Positions 17,629 to 27,768 of a stretch of 64,000 nt of DNA are shown piece by piece. The stretch comes from JABDIP01 sp965237625. Its GTDB lineage: Bacteria; Pseudomonadota; Alphaproteobacteria; DSM-16000; Inquilinaceae. The notes beneath the pieces were generated by a model, which saw only the letters and a program-made list of their open reading frames with translations, had not been told where the DNA came from and searched no databases. The position numbers were made by a program, and so were the translations under genes. The stretch is taken from NCBI GenBank assembly GCA_965237625.1, contig CBDEGD010000006.1, positions 76,086 to 140,085 of the forward strand, in the 5' to 3' direction. Each line of letters opens with the position of its first letter. Within the stretch, counting starts at the first letter, position 1.

Positions 17629-19134
17629 ATGAGCAGGCTCCTTCTGGCGATCGCCGCACTTCTTGCATCAACCCAATTGGCATCGGCGGCCAGCATCGAC
17701 GAGACCATCAACGCGGCCACCGCCCCGATCGCATCGGCGGTCGGCGCGTTCGTATTCTTCAAGATACCGGTCTTCGGCGCGAATTTGCCCCTGGTGGTTC
17801 TTTGGCTGGTGGTCGGGGCGGTGTTCTTCACCATTTACATGCGCTTCGTGAATATCTGGGGCTTCAAGCACGCGATCGAACTGGTCCGTGGCGACTATGC
17901 CAACCCGGACGATGCGGGCGAGGTCTCCCATTTCCAGGCGCTGGCGACAGCGGTATCCGGCACGGTGGGCATCGGCAATATCGGCGGCGTCGCCGTCGCG
18001 GTGACCGTGGGCGGGCCGGGCGCCACCTTCTGGCTGATCATGGCCGGGTTCCTGGGCATGTCGACCAAATTCGTCGAATGCACACTGGGCGTGAAATACC
18101 GCAATGAGAACCCGGACGGATCGGTGTCCGGCGGCCCGATGTACTACATGCGCCGGGGCTTTTCGGAGCGTGGCATGGAGGGTCTGGGCAAGTTCATGGG
18201 CACCTTCTACGCCATCGGCATCTTCATCGGCGCCCTGGGCATCGGCAACATGTTCCAGTCGAACCAGGCCTATGTGCAACTCAACAATGTGACCAACGGG
18301 CTGTTCGACGGTCTCGGCTGGCTGGTCGGGCTCGCCATGGCGGCGGTGGTGTTCGTGGTGATCGTCGGCGGCATCAAGTCGATCGCCCGGGTGACCGAGA
18401 AGATCGTGCCGTTCATGGCCATCTTCTACTGCGTCTTCGCCATCATCGTGATCCTGATGAACGGCTCGGCCATCCCCGAGGCGATCGGCAACATCTTCAC
18501 CGGCGCCTTCACCGGCGAGGGCGTTGCCGGCGGCGCGCTGGGCGCCCTGATCATCGGCTTCCAACGGGCGGTGTTCTCCAATGAGGCCGGTATCGGCTCG
18601 GCGTCCATCGCCCATTCGGCGGTGCGCACCAACGAGCCGATCACCGAAGGCATGGTGTCCCTGCTCGAGCCGTTCATCGACACCATCATCATCTGCACCA
18701 TCACCGCCCTGGTGATCGGCACATCGGCGGTCGCCAATCCGGGATTCGCGGAGGGCGCCACCGGGATCGCGATGACGTCCCAGGCGTTCAAGACCCAGAT
18801 CGGCTGGTTCCCGATCCCGCTGGCCATCGCCGGCATGCTGTTCGCCTTCTCGACCATGATCTCATGGTCCTATTACGGGCTGAAGGGCTGGACCTATCTG
18901 TTCGGCGAGGACATGCGTGGGCAGACCGCCTACAAGATCATCTTCTGCGTCTTCGTGGTGATCGGTTGCGTCGTGCAGCTCGATCCGATCCTGGAGATCT
19001 CAGACGCCCTGGTATTCCTGATCTGCGTGCCGAACATCCTGGTGCTCTATGTCCTGGCGCCGCTGGTGAAGGGTGAGCTGAACAGCTACATGACGCGGCT
19101 GCGCAGCGGCGAAATCCGGAAGTTCAAGAACTGA
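17629..19134 (+). CDS. Sodium:alanine symporter (AGCS family)
   Basis: 501 residues with about eleven hydrophobic segments. The first 20 residues resemble a signal peptide (LLLAIAALLASTQLASA), as in some longer AGCS members. Family motifs are clear: GTVGIGNIGGVAVAVTVGGPGATFW, the substrate region of AGCS proteins, and RAVFSNEAGIGSASIAHSA. Such carriers take up alanine or glycine with Na+. The start is backed by GGGAGA about 10 nt upstream. It converges with glutamate dehydrogenase across a perfect 35-bp inverted repeat. Uptake of alanine next to a large GDH suggests amino-acid catabolism, but that link is inference. Confidence 0.94.
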   Translation: MSRLLLAIAALLASTQLASAASIDETINAATAPIASAVGAFVFFKIPVFGANLPLVVLWLVVGAVFFTIYMRFVNIWGFKHAIELVRGDYANPDDAGEVSHFQALATAVSGTVGIGNIGGVAVAVTVGGPGATFWLIMAGFLGMSTKFVECTLGVKYRNENPDGSVSGGPMYYMRRGFSERGMEGLGKFMGTFYAIGIFIGALGIGNMFQSNQAYVQLNNVTNGLFDGLGWLVGLAMAAVVFVVIVGGIKSIARVTEKIVPFMAIFYCVFAIIVILMNGSAIPEAIGNIFTGAFTGEGVAGGALGALIIGFQRAVFSNEAGIGSASIAHSAVRTNEPITEGMVSLLEPFIDTIIICTITALVIGTSAVANPGFAEGATGIAMTSQAFKTQIGWFPIPLAIAGMLFAFSTMISWSYYGLKGWTYLFGEDMRGQTAYKIIFCVFVVIGCVVQLDPILEISDALVFLICVPNILVLYVLAPLVKGELNSYMTRLRSGEIRKFKN

Positions 19135-19223
19135 CGGGTGGTATGGCGGGTGCCCTACGGCGCCTGCCGTCCCGTTGCTGGGATCGTCGAGGGGGCCTGC
19201 CGGCCATATGCCGTGGCTCCTCG

Positions 19224-19337
19224 CCTTCGTCGTCCTCGGGCTTGACCCGAGGACCCATTGCACCGTCAGCAATGGCGCTCGACGAACGGGGTAGGCGAAT
19301 GGATGGGTCCTCGGGTCAAGCCCGAGGACGACGAAGG
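19224..19337. repeat. Perfect 35-bp inverted repeat between convergent genes
   Basis: CCTTCGTCGTCCTCGGGCTT... at 19224-19258 is exactly complementary to 19303-19337, around a 44-nt spacer. Each arm also contains a smaller palindrome (CCTCGGGC/GACCCGAGG). It sits between the ends of the symporter and GDH genes and probably acts as a bidirectional terminator. This CCTCGGG-TTGA-CCCGAGG type is, from memory, widespread in alphaproteobacteria. Confidence 0.85.
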
Positions 19338-19387
19338 GTAGGAGGGCAGCGTGTGATTTCCCGTCGATCACGGGCCGCCCGTTGCCT

Positions 19388-22300
19388 CTACCCCGCCATC
19401 AGCGCCCGCAGGCGCCGGTTGGCGACCGCCAGCATCGACAGATCCAGCGTGTCTATGGCTTTCAGTTCGGAGATCAGCTGGTCGATGCGTTCGATCGGCT
19501 GCTGCCGTCTTTCGACCCAGGTCTCGAACAGATGCTTGGCGACCCCGTCGCCGCTGCCCCTGGCGGCATCCAGCACCTTGATGGTCAGGTCCGATTGCAG
19601 CCCGTAGAGGTCGTCGACGATCGCCGCCACCGCCTGTTTCTGCCAATGGTTCGTCACCGGCATGTTGATGGCGCTGTCGCGCAGCCAGGCGATGCCGAAC
19701 CGGCGGCCGAGGTCGAAATACATCGGACCCACATCGGCCAGCGGAATCTGGCAGGTGTCGGAGATGTGGATGAGGTCGCAGCCCGCCGCCACCAGGTTCA
19801 GCGAGGAGACCCGCCGCGCCAGATCCTCCGGCACGCCCTTGGTCACCATGCTGGCGGTGCGCTCGACGATCACCTCCCGGGCCTCTTCGTAGATCACCTC
19901 ATCCAGACCGACATAAAGGGATTCGATCGCCGGCTTCATATGGGCGATGTGCTCGCCGATATTGGTGACGTCGCCTGTATTGCGCAGCACCCAGCTTGCG
20001 GTGCGTTCCACCAGCCTGCGTGTCAGCAACTGAAGATGGGTCTGGGTGTGGGCGTCGACCTTGTTGTCCAAAGCTTCGATCTGAAGCCAGATATCGCGCA
20101 GGCCGAAACTGTCGCGGATGATGATGTAGGCGCGGGCGATGTCGGCCGGCTCCATGCCGGTTTTGTCGACCATTTCCGCCACGAAGGTCGGGCCGGTGCG
20201 GTTGACGATGGAGTTGGTGATGAAAGTGGCGATGATCTCACGCCGCAGCTGGTGGCGCAGGATGTCGTCCTTGTAACTGCCCTGCAGCGGCTTGGGGAAA
20301 TAGATCATCAAATCGTTGGTCATCGCCTCGTCGTCAGGCAGGTCGCTCTGCAGCAGATCGTCGTACAGGGTGATCTTCGCATAGGACAACAGGACCGCTG
20401 TTTCCGGCCGCGACAGGCCTTCTTTCTTGCCGAGCAGATCGGTCAGCTCTTCGTCATCCGGCAGCATTTCGATGGCGCGGTTCAACAGGCCGGCCTTCTC
20501 CAGCGACCGCATGAACCGGGCCTGCTGGTCCAGCAGCTCCGGCCCCTCCGCCAAGGTCATGGTCAGGGTCTGGGTCTGCAGGTAATTGTCCCGCAGGCAC
20601 AGGGCGGCAACCTCGTCGGTCATCTTCTCCAGCAGCGTGTTGCGCTGCTTGACCGTCATGTCGCCGGAACCAACCACGCTGTTCAGCAGGATCTTGATGT
20701 TGACCTCGTGATCGGAGCAATCGACGCCGGCGGAATTGTCGATGAAATCGGTGTTCGGCCGGCCGCCCTTGCGGGCAAACTCGATCCGGCCGCGCTGGGT
20801 CACCGCCAGGTTGGCGCCTTCGCCGATGACCTTGGCGCGCACTTCGCGACCGTTGATCCTGAGCGCGTCATTGGCCTTGTCGCCGGCCTCCGCGTTGCTC
20901 TCCGAGGTCGATTTGATGTAGGTGCCGATGCCGCCGAACCACAGCAGATCGATTTCCGCCAGCAGAATGGCCTTCAGGAGCGCATTCGGCGTCAGCGAGG
21001 ACTCCTCGGTATCGATGCCGAAGCATTCGCGCATCTGCGGCGTCAGCGTGATGGATTTGGCGCTGCGCTCGAAGATGCCGCCGCCCTTGGAGATCAGCTT
21101 GGATTCGTACTGATCCCAGGAGCCGCGGCCGATCTCGAACAGCCGCTTGCGCTCCTCGAAGCTCTTCGCTGGGTCCGGGTCCGGGTCGATGAAGATGTGC
21201 AGATGGTTGAAGGCCGCCTGCAGCCGGATGTGCTCGGACAGCAGCATGCCGTTGCCGAACACGTCGCCGGACATGTCGCCGACGCCGACCACGGTGAAGT
21301 CTTCCTCCTGGGTGTTGATGCCCATCTCGCGGAAATGGCGCTTGACCGATTCCCAGGCGCCCCGAGCGGTGATGCCCATTTTCTTGTGGTCATAGCCGTC
21401 CGACCCGCCGGACGCATAGGCATCGCCCAGCCAATGGCCGTAATCGATGGAGATGCCGTTGGCGATGTCGGAGAAGGTGGCGGTGCCCTTGTCGGCCGCC
21501 ACCACCAGATAGGGGTCGTCGCCATCGTGGCGGACCACGTCGCGCGGCGGGATGACCTCGCCGCCGGACAGATTGTCGGTGATGTCCAGCATGCCGCGCA
21601 TCATGGTCTGGTAGCAGGCGATGCCCTCGGCCTGGAACGCCTCCCTTCCGCCTTCGCGCGGCGGCCGCTTGACCACGAACCCGCCCTTCGAGCCGACCGG
21701 CACGATAACGCCGTTCTTGACCATCTGCGCCTTCATCAGGCCCAGCACCTCGGTGCGGAAATCCTGCCGGCGGTCGGACCACCGGATGCCGCCACGGGCG
21801 ACCGGGCCGCCGCGCAAATGCACCGCCTCGACCCGCGGCGAGTAGACGAAGATCTCCCGCCACGGCCGTGGCAGCGGCAGATCGTCGACCCGCTCGCTGT
21901 CCAGCTTCATGGAGACATAGGGTTTGGGCGCGCCGTCCTCGCCGGGTTGGAAGAAATTGGTGCGCAGGGTCGAGCGGACCAGGTTGATGTACCGGCGGAG
22001 GATCATGTCCTCGTCCAGATTGGAAACCTCGTCGATGGATTTCCGAAGGTCCTTCTCAACGGACTTGATGCGCTTGTCGCGATCGCCCTCCAGGGACGGA
22101 TCAGCCTGGGCCACGAACAGATCCAGGACCAGCCGGGTGATATGCGGATAGTTGGCCAGGGTGTCTTCCAGGGCGTCCTGGCCGAATGGGAAGCGGGCCT
22201 GGCGCAAATATTTGCCATAGGCGCGCAGCACCGTGACCTCGCGCCATTGCAATCCGGCCTTGAGCACAAGGCGGTTGAAGCCGTCATCCTCCATTTCGCC

Positions 22301-24247
22301 TTCCCAAACCTGGAAGAAGGCTTGTTGGAAGGCCTTCTTGACCGAGCCGAGATCGACCGGCACGCCATCGTCGCTCTCGGCCTCGAAATCATGGACCCAG
22401 ACTGGCTGGTCGCGATCGGCCAGCCGAACCTCCGACGAATGCTCGGAGATCACATGCAGGCCCATATTCTCCATCATCGGCAGCACGTCGGACAGCCGAA
22501 GCGGAGTACCGTCGTGATAGAGCTTGAAGTTGAGCTCGTTCTCGGCGGCCTCGATCGGGCGATACAGATTGAGCCCAATACGGCCTTCCGCGATCACCGC
22601 ATCGACCCGGTCGATATCGTGGATCGCCGCCTGGGGAAGGGTCTGTTCGCGATAGCTGGTTGGGAAGGCCTCGCCAAAGCGGCGGAACAGCGTCAGCCCG
22701 GCCTCTTCGCCCTTGGCCTCGATCAGCGCATCCTGCAGCAGGTCGGGCCAGGTGCGGCCGGCCTGCACCAGCTCCGCCTCGACCTCCGCCACGTTGACAC
22801 TGGGCACGCTGCCGGGATCGGTCTTGACGATGTAGTGGACCCGGGCGTGAACGCCTTCGCCGAACTGGGTGTAAAAGGCGGTGATGGTGCCGCCGAACGC
22901 CTTCTCCAGGGTCTTGCCGAAGCGCTTGCGCAGATCCGTGTTGTAGCGCTCGCGCGGCGTGTAGACGAGGCATGATGCGAAGCGCTGATACGGGTCCATG
23001 CGCACGAACAGCGCGGTGCGCTGGCGTTCCTGTAGATGCAGCACGCCCTGGGCCGTGGTCAGCAACTCGTCGTCCGAACTCTGGAACAGCTCGTCGCGGG
23101 GATAGGTGTCCAGGATGTGTGTCAGCGCCTTACCGTCATGGCTGCGCGGCTCGAAGCCGGCACGCTCCAGAAGCTGGCTGACCTTGCGGCGCAGGAACGG
23201 GATGTCGCTGGCGCTGCGGTTATAGGCAACCGAGGTGAACAGCCCGACGAACATGCGCTCGCCGCTGACATTGCCCTTGTCGTCGAACACCTTCAGCACG
23301 ACGACGTCCAGATGCACCGGGCGATGCACCGAGGAGCGGCGATTGCCCTTGGTCACCATCAGCAGGCGCGGCTGGCGAACGAATTGCTGGATATCCGGGG
23401 GCAGGGCGGAGAATTTGCGCAGCATGCCCTCGAACACCGACACGGATTCCTCGCGCAGAATGCCCCGTCCGGTGCCCGGCACCGCGACCATATTCAGATC
23501 GCCGCCCTTCTTCTTTTCGAAAGCGTATTCGCGATAACCCAGATAGGTGAAGTGGTCGTTGTCCATCCAGCGCAGGAACTCGACCGCTTCCTGGTTCTCC
23601 TCCGGCGACACGATCGGCGGGCAGGAGGCCATCTGCTCGGTGATCTCGGCCATGCGCTCGCGCATCGGCCGCCAATCCTCGACCGCATATCGCGTGTCGC
23701 GCAGCACGTCGGCCAGGCGGTTGGTGATCCGCTCCAGCGCTTCATCGGAGGTCTGCTCGTCGACCTCGATATGCATGAAGCTCTCGGTGATGGCGCCGTT
23801 CGGCGCGACCGCCGGATCGTGCAGCGTTGTCACTTGACCGGAGGCGTCGCGCACGATTTTCGCCAGAGGATGAATGACCAGATGGACCGTCAGGCCGAGT
23901 TCGTTCAGCGCCGCGGTGATCGAATCAACCAGGAACGGCATGTCGTCATTGACGATCTCGACGACTGTATGGTGGGCGTGCCAGCCATGTTCGTCATATT
24001 GCGGATTGTAGACCCGGATCTTCGGTTCTCCGGCCTTGCGGGTGCCACTGAACTGCCAGAGCCCCAACGCGGCGCCATAGAGGTTGTCTTCCTCTTCGCG
24101 CAGCATGTCGTCCGGAGGGACGTTCTTGTAGTAGAGCCTGATGAATGTCTCGGCGGTTTCCGCGCGCGCCTTGGGAAGTTTCTTCTGGACGACGGAGACG
24201 ACGGACTCGATCAGGGAGTCTTTTTGTTGAAGGGCTTTGGGCGGCAT
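19388..24247 (-). CDS. gdhB: NAD-specific glutamate dehydrogenase, large (about 180 kDa) type
   Basis: 1619 residues, matching the L_180 class of NAD-GDH, which oxidatively deaminates glutamate to 2-oxoglutarate. N-terminal ACT-like regulatory regions (about 1-700) precede the catalytic core, recognised by VHLRGGPVARGGIRWSDR and VKNGVIVPVGSKGGFVVKR (about 805-850), then DMSGDVFGNGMLLS, and a long helical C-terminal domain. The start is supported by a strong GGAGG 8 nt upstream of the ATG. The enzyme is cytoplasmic and, in studied members, allosterically controlled by amino acids. A very long open frame on the opposite strand is a codon-bias shadow. Confidence 0.96.
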   Translation of the reverse strand: MPPKALQQKDSLIESVVSVVQKKLPKARAETAETFIRLYYKNVPPDDMLREEEDNLYGAALGLWQFSGTRKAGEPKIRVYNPQYDEHGWHAHHTVVEIVNDDMPFLVDSITAALNELGLTVHLVIHPLAKIVRDASGQVTTLHDPAVAPNGAITESFMHIEVDEQTSDEALERITNRLADVLRDTRYAVEDWRPMRERMAEITEQMASCPPIVSPEENQEAVEFLRWMDNDHFTYLGYREYAFEKKKGGDLNMVAVPGTGRGILREESVSVFEGMLRKFSALPPDIQQFVRQPRLLMVTKGNRRSSVHRPVHLDVVVLKVFDDKGNVSGERMFVGLFTSVAYNRSASDIPFLRRKVSQLLERAGFEPRSHDGKALTHILDTYPRDELFQSSDDELLTTAQGVLHLQERQRTALFVRMDPYQRFASCLVYTPRERYNTDLRKRFGKTLEKAFGGTITAFYTQFGEGVHARVHYIVKTDPGSVPSVNVAEVEAELVQAGRTWPDLLQDALIEAKGEEAGLTLFRRFGEAFPTSYREQTLPQAAIHDIDRVDAVIAEGRIGLNLYRPIEAAENELNFKLYHDGTPLRLSDVLPMMENMGLHVISEHSSEVRLADRDQPVWVHDFEAESDDGVPVDLGSVKKAFQQAFFQVWEGEMEDDGFNRLVLKAGLQWREVTVLRAYGKYLRQARFPFGQDALEDTLANYPHITRLVLDLFVAQADPSLEGDRDKRIKSVEKDLRKSIDEVSNLDEDMILRRYINLVRSTLRTNFFQPGEDGAPKPYVSMKLDSERVDDLPLPRPWREIFVYSPRVEAVHLRGGPVARGGIRWSDRRQDFRTEVLGLMKAQMVKNGVIVPVGSKGGFVVKRPPREGGREAFQAEGIACYQTMMRGMLDITDNLSGGEVIPPRDVVRHDGDDPYLVVAADKGTATFSDIANGISIDYGHWLGDAYASGGSDGYDHKKMGITARGAWESVKRHFREMGINTQEEDFTVVGVGDMSGDVFGNGMLLSEHIRLQAAFNHLHIFIDPDPDPAKSFEERKRLFEIGRGSWDQYESKLISKGGGIFERSAKSITLTPQMRECFGIDTEESSLTPNALLKAILLAEIDLLWFGGIGTYIKSTSESNAEAGDKANDALRINGREVRAKVIGEGANLAVTQRGRIEFARKGGRPNTDFIDNSAGVDCSDHEVNIKILLNSVVGSGDMTVKQRNTLLEKMTDEVAALCLRDNYLQTQTLTMTLAEGPELLDQQARFMRSLEKAGLLNRAIEMLPDDEELTDLLGKKEGLSRPETAVLLSYAKITLYDDLLQSDLPDDEAMTNDLMIYFPKPLQGSYKDDILRHQLRREIIATFITNSIVNRTGPTFVAEMVDKTGMEPADIARAYIIIRDSFGLRDIWLQIEALDNKVDAHTQTHLQLLTRRLVERTASWVLRNTGDVTNIGEHIAHMKPAIESLYVGLDEVIYEEAREVIVERTASMVTKGVPEDLARRVSSLNLVAAGCDLIHISDTCQIPLADVGPMYFDLGRRFGIAWLRDSAINMPVTNHWQKQAVAAIVDDLYGLQSDLTIKVLDAARGSGDGVAKHLFETWVERRQQPIERIDQLISELKAIDTLDLSMLAVANRRLRALMAG

Positions 24248-24552
24248 TCCGCATCCTCCGGGATTTGCCGATCTGGGCCGGCCTGAAAAGCGGCTGATTT
24301 ATCAACCGCAGGCTACCCTATTGTTTGGCCCGGCCATAGTCGGAACGGCCCAGATCGCGGGGAATTCAACCGATAGATCAACCCGACGGGCTTTCCGGAG
24401 GCTTAATTGAGCATTCCTACCGATTTTCGCGCAGTCCTTCGGCCGATATTCAACCTTGATTTCTGAGTGCCTCTGTCGTTTGGTGCACCATACAAAGGGT
24501 CACGAAATAGGCCCGACGATATAAATTGCGGACTCAGGATGAGGATGACGCA
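24248..24552. other. Gene-free 305-bp divergent intergenic region
   Basis: It lies between the divergent GDH gene and the small ribbon-helix-helix-like gene. It is less GC-rich than its surroundings around 24360-24540 and presumably carries both promoters. I found no convincing operator palindrome or RNA gene. Confidence 0.45.
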
Positions 24553-24750
24553 ATGGCAGGCGGGGGCGGCTGCCAGGACCAGAATGCGGGCGGCGAGATT
24601 GTGCCGGTCGAACTGGATGCCGGTGTGCTCGAGATTATTGATGCGTATTGCCGACGGTTCGGTATGGCCGACCGCAGCGAGGCGATCAACGAGTTGCTGA
24701 TGATCGGATTGAGTTGGTCGATGACCGATTCGGAGCGATCGGATCGCTGA
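24553..24750 (+). CDS. Small ribbon-helix-helix-like protein (65 aa)
   Basis: From the ATG at 24553 the protein has a polar Gly-rich N-terminus. It is followed by IVPVELDAGVLEIIDAYCRR and FGMADRSEAINELLMIGLS, a good match to a CopG/RHH fold: a beta-strand with alternating V-V-L, then two helices joined by a turn. RHH proteins bind DNA as dimers and often regulate their own operons or act as antitoxins. No toxin gene is adjacent. A GGATGAGGA stretch upstream fits a ribosome-binding site. The target is unknown; regulation of the divergent GDH or of the downstream cassette are both possible. Confidence 0.65.
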   Translation: MAGGGGCQDQNAGGEIVPVELDAGVLEIIDAYCRRFGMADRSEAINELLMIGLSWSMTDSERSDR

Positions 24751-24947
24751 CGCGCGTCGGATGCGCTTCCTTTACAGCTTATTCATGCAGCACGGCCCAC
24801 AAATCGGCACATATGGTCGTTAGTGATGCATGCGCGCGCTGGCCAGCAGGGCCGGCACTGTGCGCATGATCACATCGGCGCCCGGTGCGCCATGTCACAG
24901 TGACTCCGGCGACGGCTTGGCCGTCGCGCAACAGCTTGGCTGGAGTA

Positions 24948-25433
24948 ATGGCGATGAGAATGGCGCTGGCAGCGTTCTCGGCCGCAGTCCTGACGGCAAC
25001 GGTGGTTTCTGCGGCCGAAGTATCCGATGCCGACTACCTCGCTGACGTCATGAACCAACGGCTGGAGTTCCAGAGGACAGGTGGGGAGGTGCAATGGCTA
25101 AACCCATCAACAGGCAATGGCGGTATTGTCATCCTACTCAGCACGGATGAGAGTGATCCTGAACGACCCTGCCGCTCATATCGCTACACGATTGAACAAC
25201 CGGGCGAGGCGACGATTGTCGTAGAGGGCGATGCATGCCGAATTGCTGCGTCCCTCTGGCAACGATCCGAGACTCCGGTTTCCTTGACACTTGGCACTGA
25301 CCCGATGCCCATCACACCACCGGTCGCGCGCGCCGATCCGGAGCCAGCCGAACCGCCGCCGCATCTGCCGCCCGCGCATAAGCCGGATCCGGATGTTTTC
25401 TACGCCAGCATGCCGACGCCGTCGGTCTATTGA
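24948..25433 (+). CDS. Exported protein with 17-kDa surface-antigen-like domain
   Basis: 161 residues from the ATG at 24948. MAMRMALAAFSAAVLTATVV leads to S-A-A/E, a clear signal peptide. The mature part contains RPCRSYRYTIE and VVEGDACRIAASLWQ, which fit the cysteine-containing repeat of the outer-membrane surface antigen (17 kDa) domain; the two Cys may pair. The C-terminus is Pro-rich (about 125-150). GGAG 6 nt upstream supports this start over the 24885 start. It directly precedes the kinase gene (24-bp gap), so it is probably part of the same transcription unit and of the envelope system encoded there. Confidence 0.75.
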   Translation: MAMRMALAAFSAAVLTATVVSAAEVSDADYLADVMNQRLEFQRTGGEVQWLNPSTGNGGIVILLSTDESDPERPCRSYRYTIEQPGEATIVVEGDACRIAASLWQRSETPVSLTLGTDPMPITPPVARADPEPAEPPPHLPPAHKPDPDVFYASMPTPSVY

Positions 25434-25457
25434 TCTCCTGATGGTTGGACACGCCGC

Positions 25458-27737
25458 ATGAACCAGATTCAAGCGCCCCGGCCTGGCGGTGGAGGCGGGC
25501 GGCCGAAACGCACCGTCTTTCCGCGAGGGTACCAGCTGGGCGCCTTCACCATTGACGGCGTGTTCGGGCGCGGCGCCTTTGGGGTCACCTATCTGGCCCA
25601 TGATGCGGAGGGCGTCGCCGTCGCGCTCAAATCTCTCGATGCCGGGATTTCGGCCGAGATTGCGACGGCATTCCGGCGCGAGGCGGAAATCCTCGGCGTG
25701 CTGCGCCATCCGAACATCGTCGGATTGATCCATGCCGCGCCCGACGGCGATTCGCCTTATTTCGTCCTGGAACAGCTCGGCGGGCGGTCGCTTGCCGATG
25801 TGCTCGCCGCCGGGAATGGCGTTCCGGATCTCAAGCCGCTGCTATTCGGCCTGCTTGACGCCCTCGATCACGTTCACGGCGCCGGCTTCCTGCATCGCGA
25901 CATCAAGCCCGACAATATCGTTCTGACCCAGGCCGGCAAGGCAGTCCTTGTCGATTTCGGCGCCGCCGGGACGATCGATACTCCGGCGCGAACAGGCAAG
26001 ACCCAGGCGACGCCGGGTTTCGGGGCGCTGGAGCAATTCATCGAAGACGGAACCGAAGGGCCCTGGACCGATCTCTACGGGCTGGCGGCCACCGCCTACC
26101 GGATGGTGACCGGTACGGCGCCCCCACCGGCGTTGGAGCGGGCAGAGGGTGCCGAGGTGAGCCCGGCGGCGGCGACGGGGAGCGCCCATCCAAAGGCGGT
26201 TCTCGAGGCCATAGACTGGGCGCTCGAACTGCCGGTCCATCGCCGCCCGCAATCGGTCGTTGAGTGGCGCTCGGCTCTCAACGATGCCTGGTCATCGGCC
26301 GGGGCGAAGACTTCCAGGTCGAAATCTTCCGGGTCGAAATCCGCCGAAACACCGTCACCTGCGACCGCATCTGCCGCGCCGCCCGACGACTACCCGCCGA
26401 CTGAGGAGATCACCCGGGTCACCCCGCCGGCGCGGCGGGCGAAGCGACGCGTCCCCATGGATATCCCGGTGGCGCCGGGACCGTCCGCGTACCAGACCGC
26501 CGCATCGGAGCGCAGCGGCGGCTCCCGCTGGATCTGGGCGGCGGTCGGCGTGGCGCTCTTGGTCGCTCTTGGTGCCGGCGGGTACTTCGTCGGATGGCCC
26601 TACTATTTGCGGAACATCAAATCCGAGTGGCTGGTCGATCTGGCCGGCGGGGGCGATGTGCGCACCATCTCCGAGGCGTTGGAGACCGCCAAGGAGGGAG
26701 CGCTGATCGAAGTGCGCCCGGGCACTTATGCGGAATCTCTGACGATTGTTCGGCCGGTGACCTTGACCGGGATGGACGTCGGGCCCGATGGCCCGACAGT
26801 GATCGTCGCGTCCGAGACTGGCGCCTGCCTGACCGCCGGCGGCACATCGGTCGCTGTCAGCGGTCTATTCTTCCAAGGTGCGGCGCTGTCGGAGGGCGCC
26901 AAGACGGCTTGTGTCGATCTGCAGGGTGCCGTGGCATTCCAGGGCAATCAGGTCGAAGCCGCCGGTCGCCCGGCGATGCATGTCGGCGGCGGCGCCGACC
27001 CGGTCGTGACCGGAAACCGATTGTCGGCGACCGCAGCGGCCGGATTGCTGATCGATACCGGCGGCAGAGGCACGTTTCGGGACAATGCGGTCGGCAGCGC
27101 CGATGGGCCGGGCATCGTCATCGCCGGCGCCTCGCCGTCGATCGAGGCCAATTCGGTCGAAGGCGCCGGGCTTGCCGGTATTGTCTATGACGGCGCTGCG
27201 GCGGGCCGGCTGGCCGACAATGTCATCCGGCAATCCGGCGCGTCGGGCATTGAAATTCGCGGCCAATCGAACCCGGAAATCACCGGCAACATCATAGAGG
27301 CGTCAGGTCAGGCGGGTATCTTCGTGTTTGAAGACGGCCGTGGCCGGATCGAGGGCAACACGATCACCGGCAGCGCCTTCTCAGGTGTCGTGATCGGTAC
27401 CGGCGGCAAGCCAACCCTGACCACCAACACCATCACCGAGAATGCCGAGCATGGCGTACTTGTGCTGTCCGGCGCCGGTGGCGTGCTTCGGGCAAACACC
27501 ATCGAACGTAATGGCAGCTTCGGCATCGCCATGGAGAAGGATGTCTCGGTGTCGATGGATGAAAATATACTCTCCGGCAACCTCGATCCGCAGATCAGGG
27601 TTGACGGCATTGCCCGGCCATTTCCGCCGGATCCGGATGAAGAGGCCGGGGCCGAAATGGAGGCCGCGTCTGAAGCGGATGCAAGGACCGAAATGGAGAC
27701 CGGGGCCGGTGCGGCCGCGGGTGGCGTATCCGAATGA
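25458..27737 (+). CDS. Transmembrane Ser/Thr protein kinase with extracytoplasmic beta-helix
   Basis: 759 residues. The cytoplasmic Hanks-type kinase domain (about 25-275) has the Gly loop FGRGAFGVTY (36-45), ATP-anchoring Lys58, catalytic HRDIKPDN (146-153) and DFG (166-168), so it should be active. A Ser/Thr/Pro-rich linker leads to one transmembrane helix (about 358-380). The rest (about 395-705) is a right-handed parallel beta-helix of repeats such as G-N-x-I-x-x-S/N-x-x-x-G-I, as in NosD/PbH1 proteins, which often bind carbohydrate. An acidic Ala/Glu-rich tail ends the protein. The layout suggests a sensor kinase reading an envelope polysaccharide. The FHA, MotA-like and VWA genes downstream are its likely partners. 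Confidence 0.93.
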   Translation: MNQIQAPRPGGGGGRPKRTVFPRGYQLGAFTIDGVFGRGAFGVTYLAHDAEGVAVALKSLDAGISAEIATAFRREAEILGVLRHPNIVGLIHAAPDGDSPYFVLEQLGGRSLADVLAAGNGVPDLKPLLFGLLDALDHVHGAGFLHRDIKPDNIVLTQAGKAVLVDFGAAGTIDTPARTGKTQATPGFGALEQFIEDGTEGPWTDLYGLAATAYRMVTGTAPPPALERAEGAEVSPAAATGSAHPKAVLEAIDWALELPVHRRPQSVVEWRSALNDAWSSAGAKTSRSKSSGSKSAETPSPATASAAPPDDYPPTEEITRVTPPARRAKRRVPMDIPVAPGPSAYQTAASERSGGSRWIWAAVGVALLVALGAGGYFVGWPYYLRNIKSEWLVDLAGGGDVRTISEALETAKEGALIEVRPGTYAESLTIVRPVTLTGMDVGPDGPTVIVASETGACLTAGGTSVAVSGLFFQGAALSEGAKTACVDLQGAVAFQGNQVEAAGRPAMHVGGGADPVVTGNRLSATAAAGLLIDTGGRGTFRDNAVGSADGPGIVIAGASPSIEANSVEGAGLAGIVYDGAAAGRLADNVIRQSGASGIEIRGQSNPEITGNIIEASGQAGIFVFEDGRGRIEGNTITGSAFSGVVIGTGGKPTLTTNTITENAEHGVLVLSGAGGVLRANTIERNGSFGIAMEKDVSVSMDENILSGNLDPQIRVDGIARPFPPDPDEEAGAEMEAASEADARTEMETGAGAAAGGVSE

Positions 27738-27768
27738 CTGGGTTAGCAACTTATCGATTGGCCGCGAG

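Noticed and set aside
19382..22975. 1197-codon open frame opposite the glutamate dehydrogenase gene
   Set aside because: It is exactly antisense to a gene with clear GDH motifs. Its His/Gln/Asp-rich product is typical of a codon-bias shadow in high-GC DNA.
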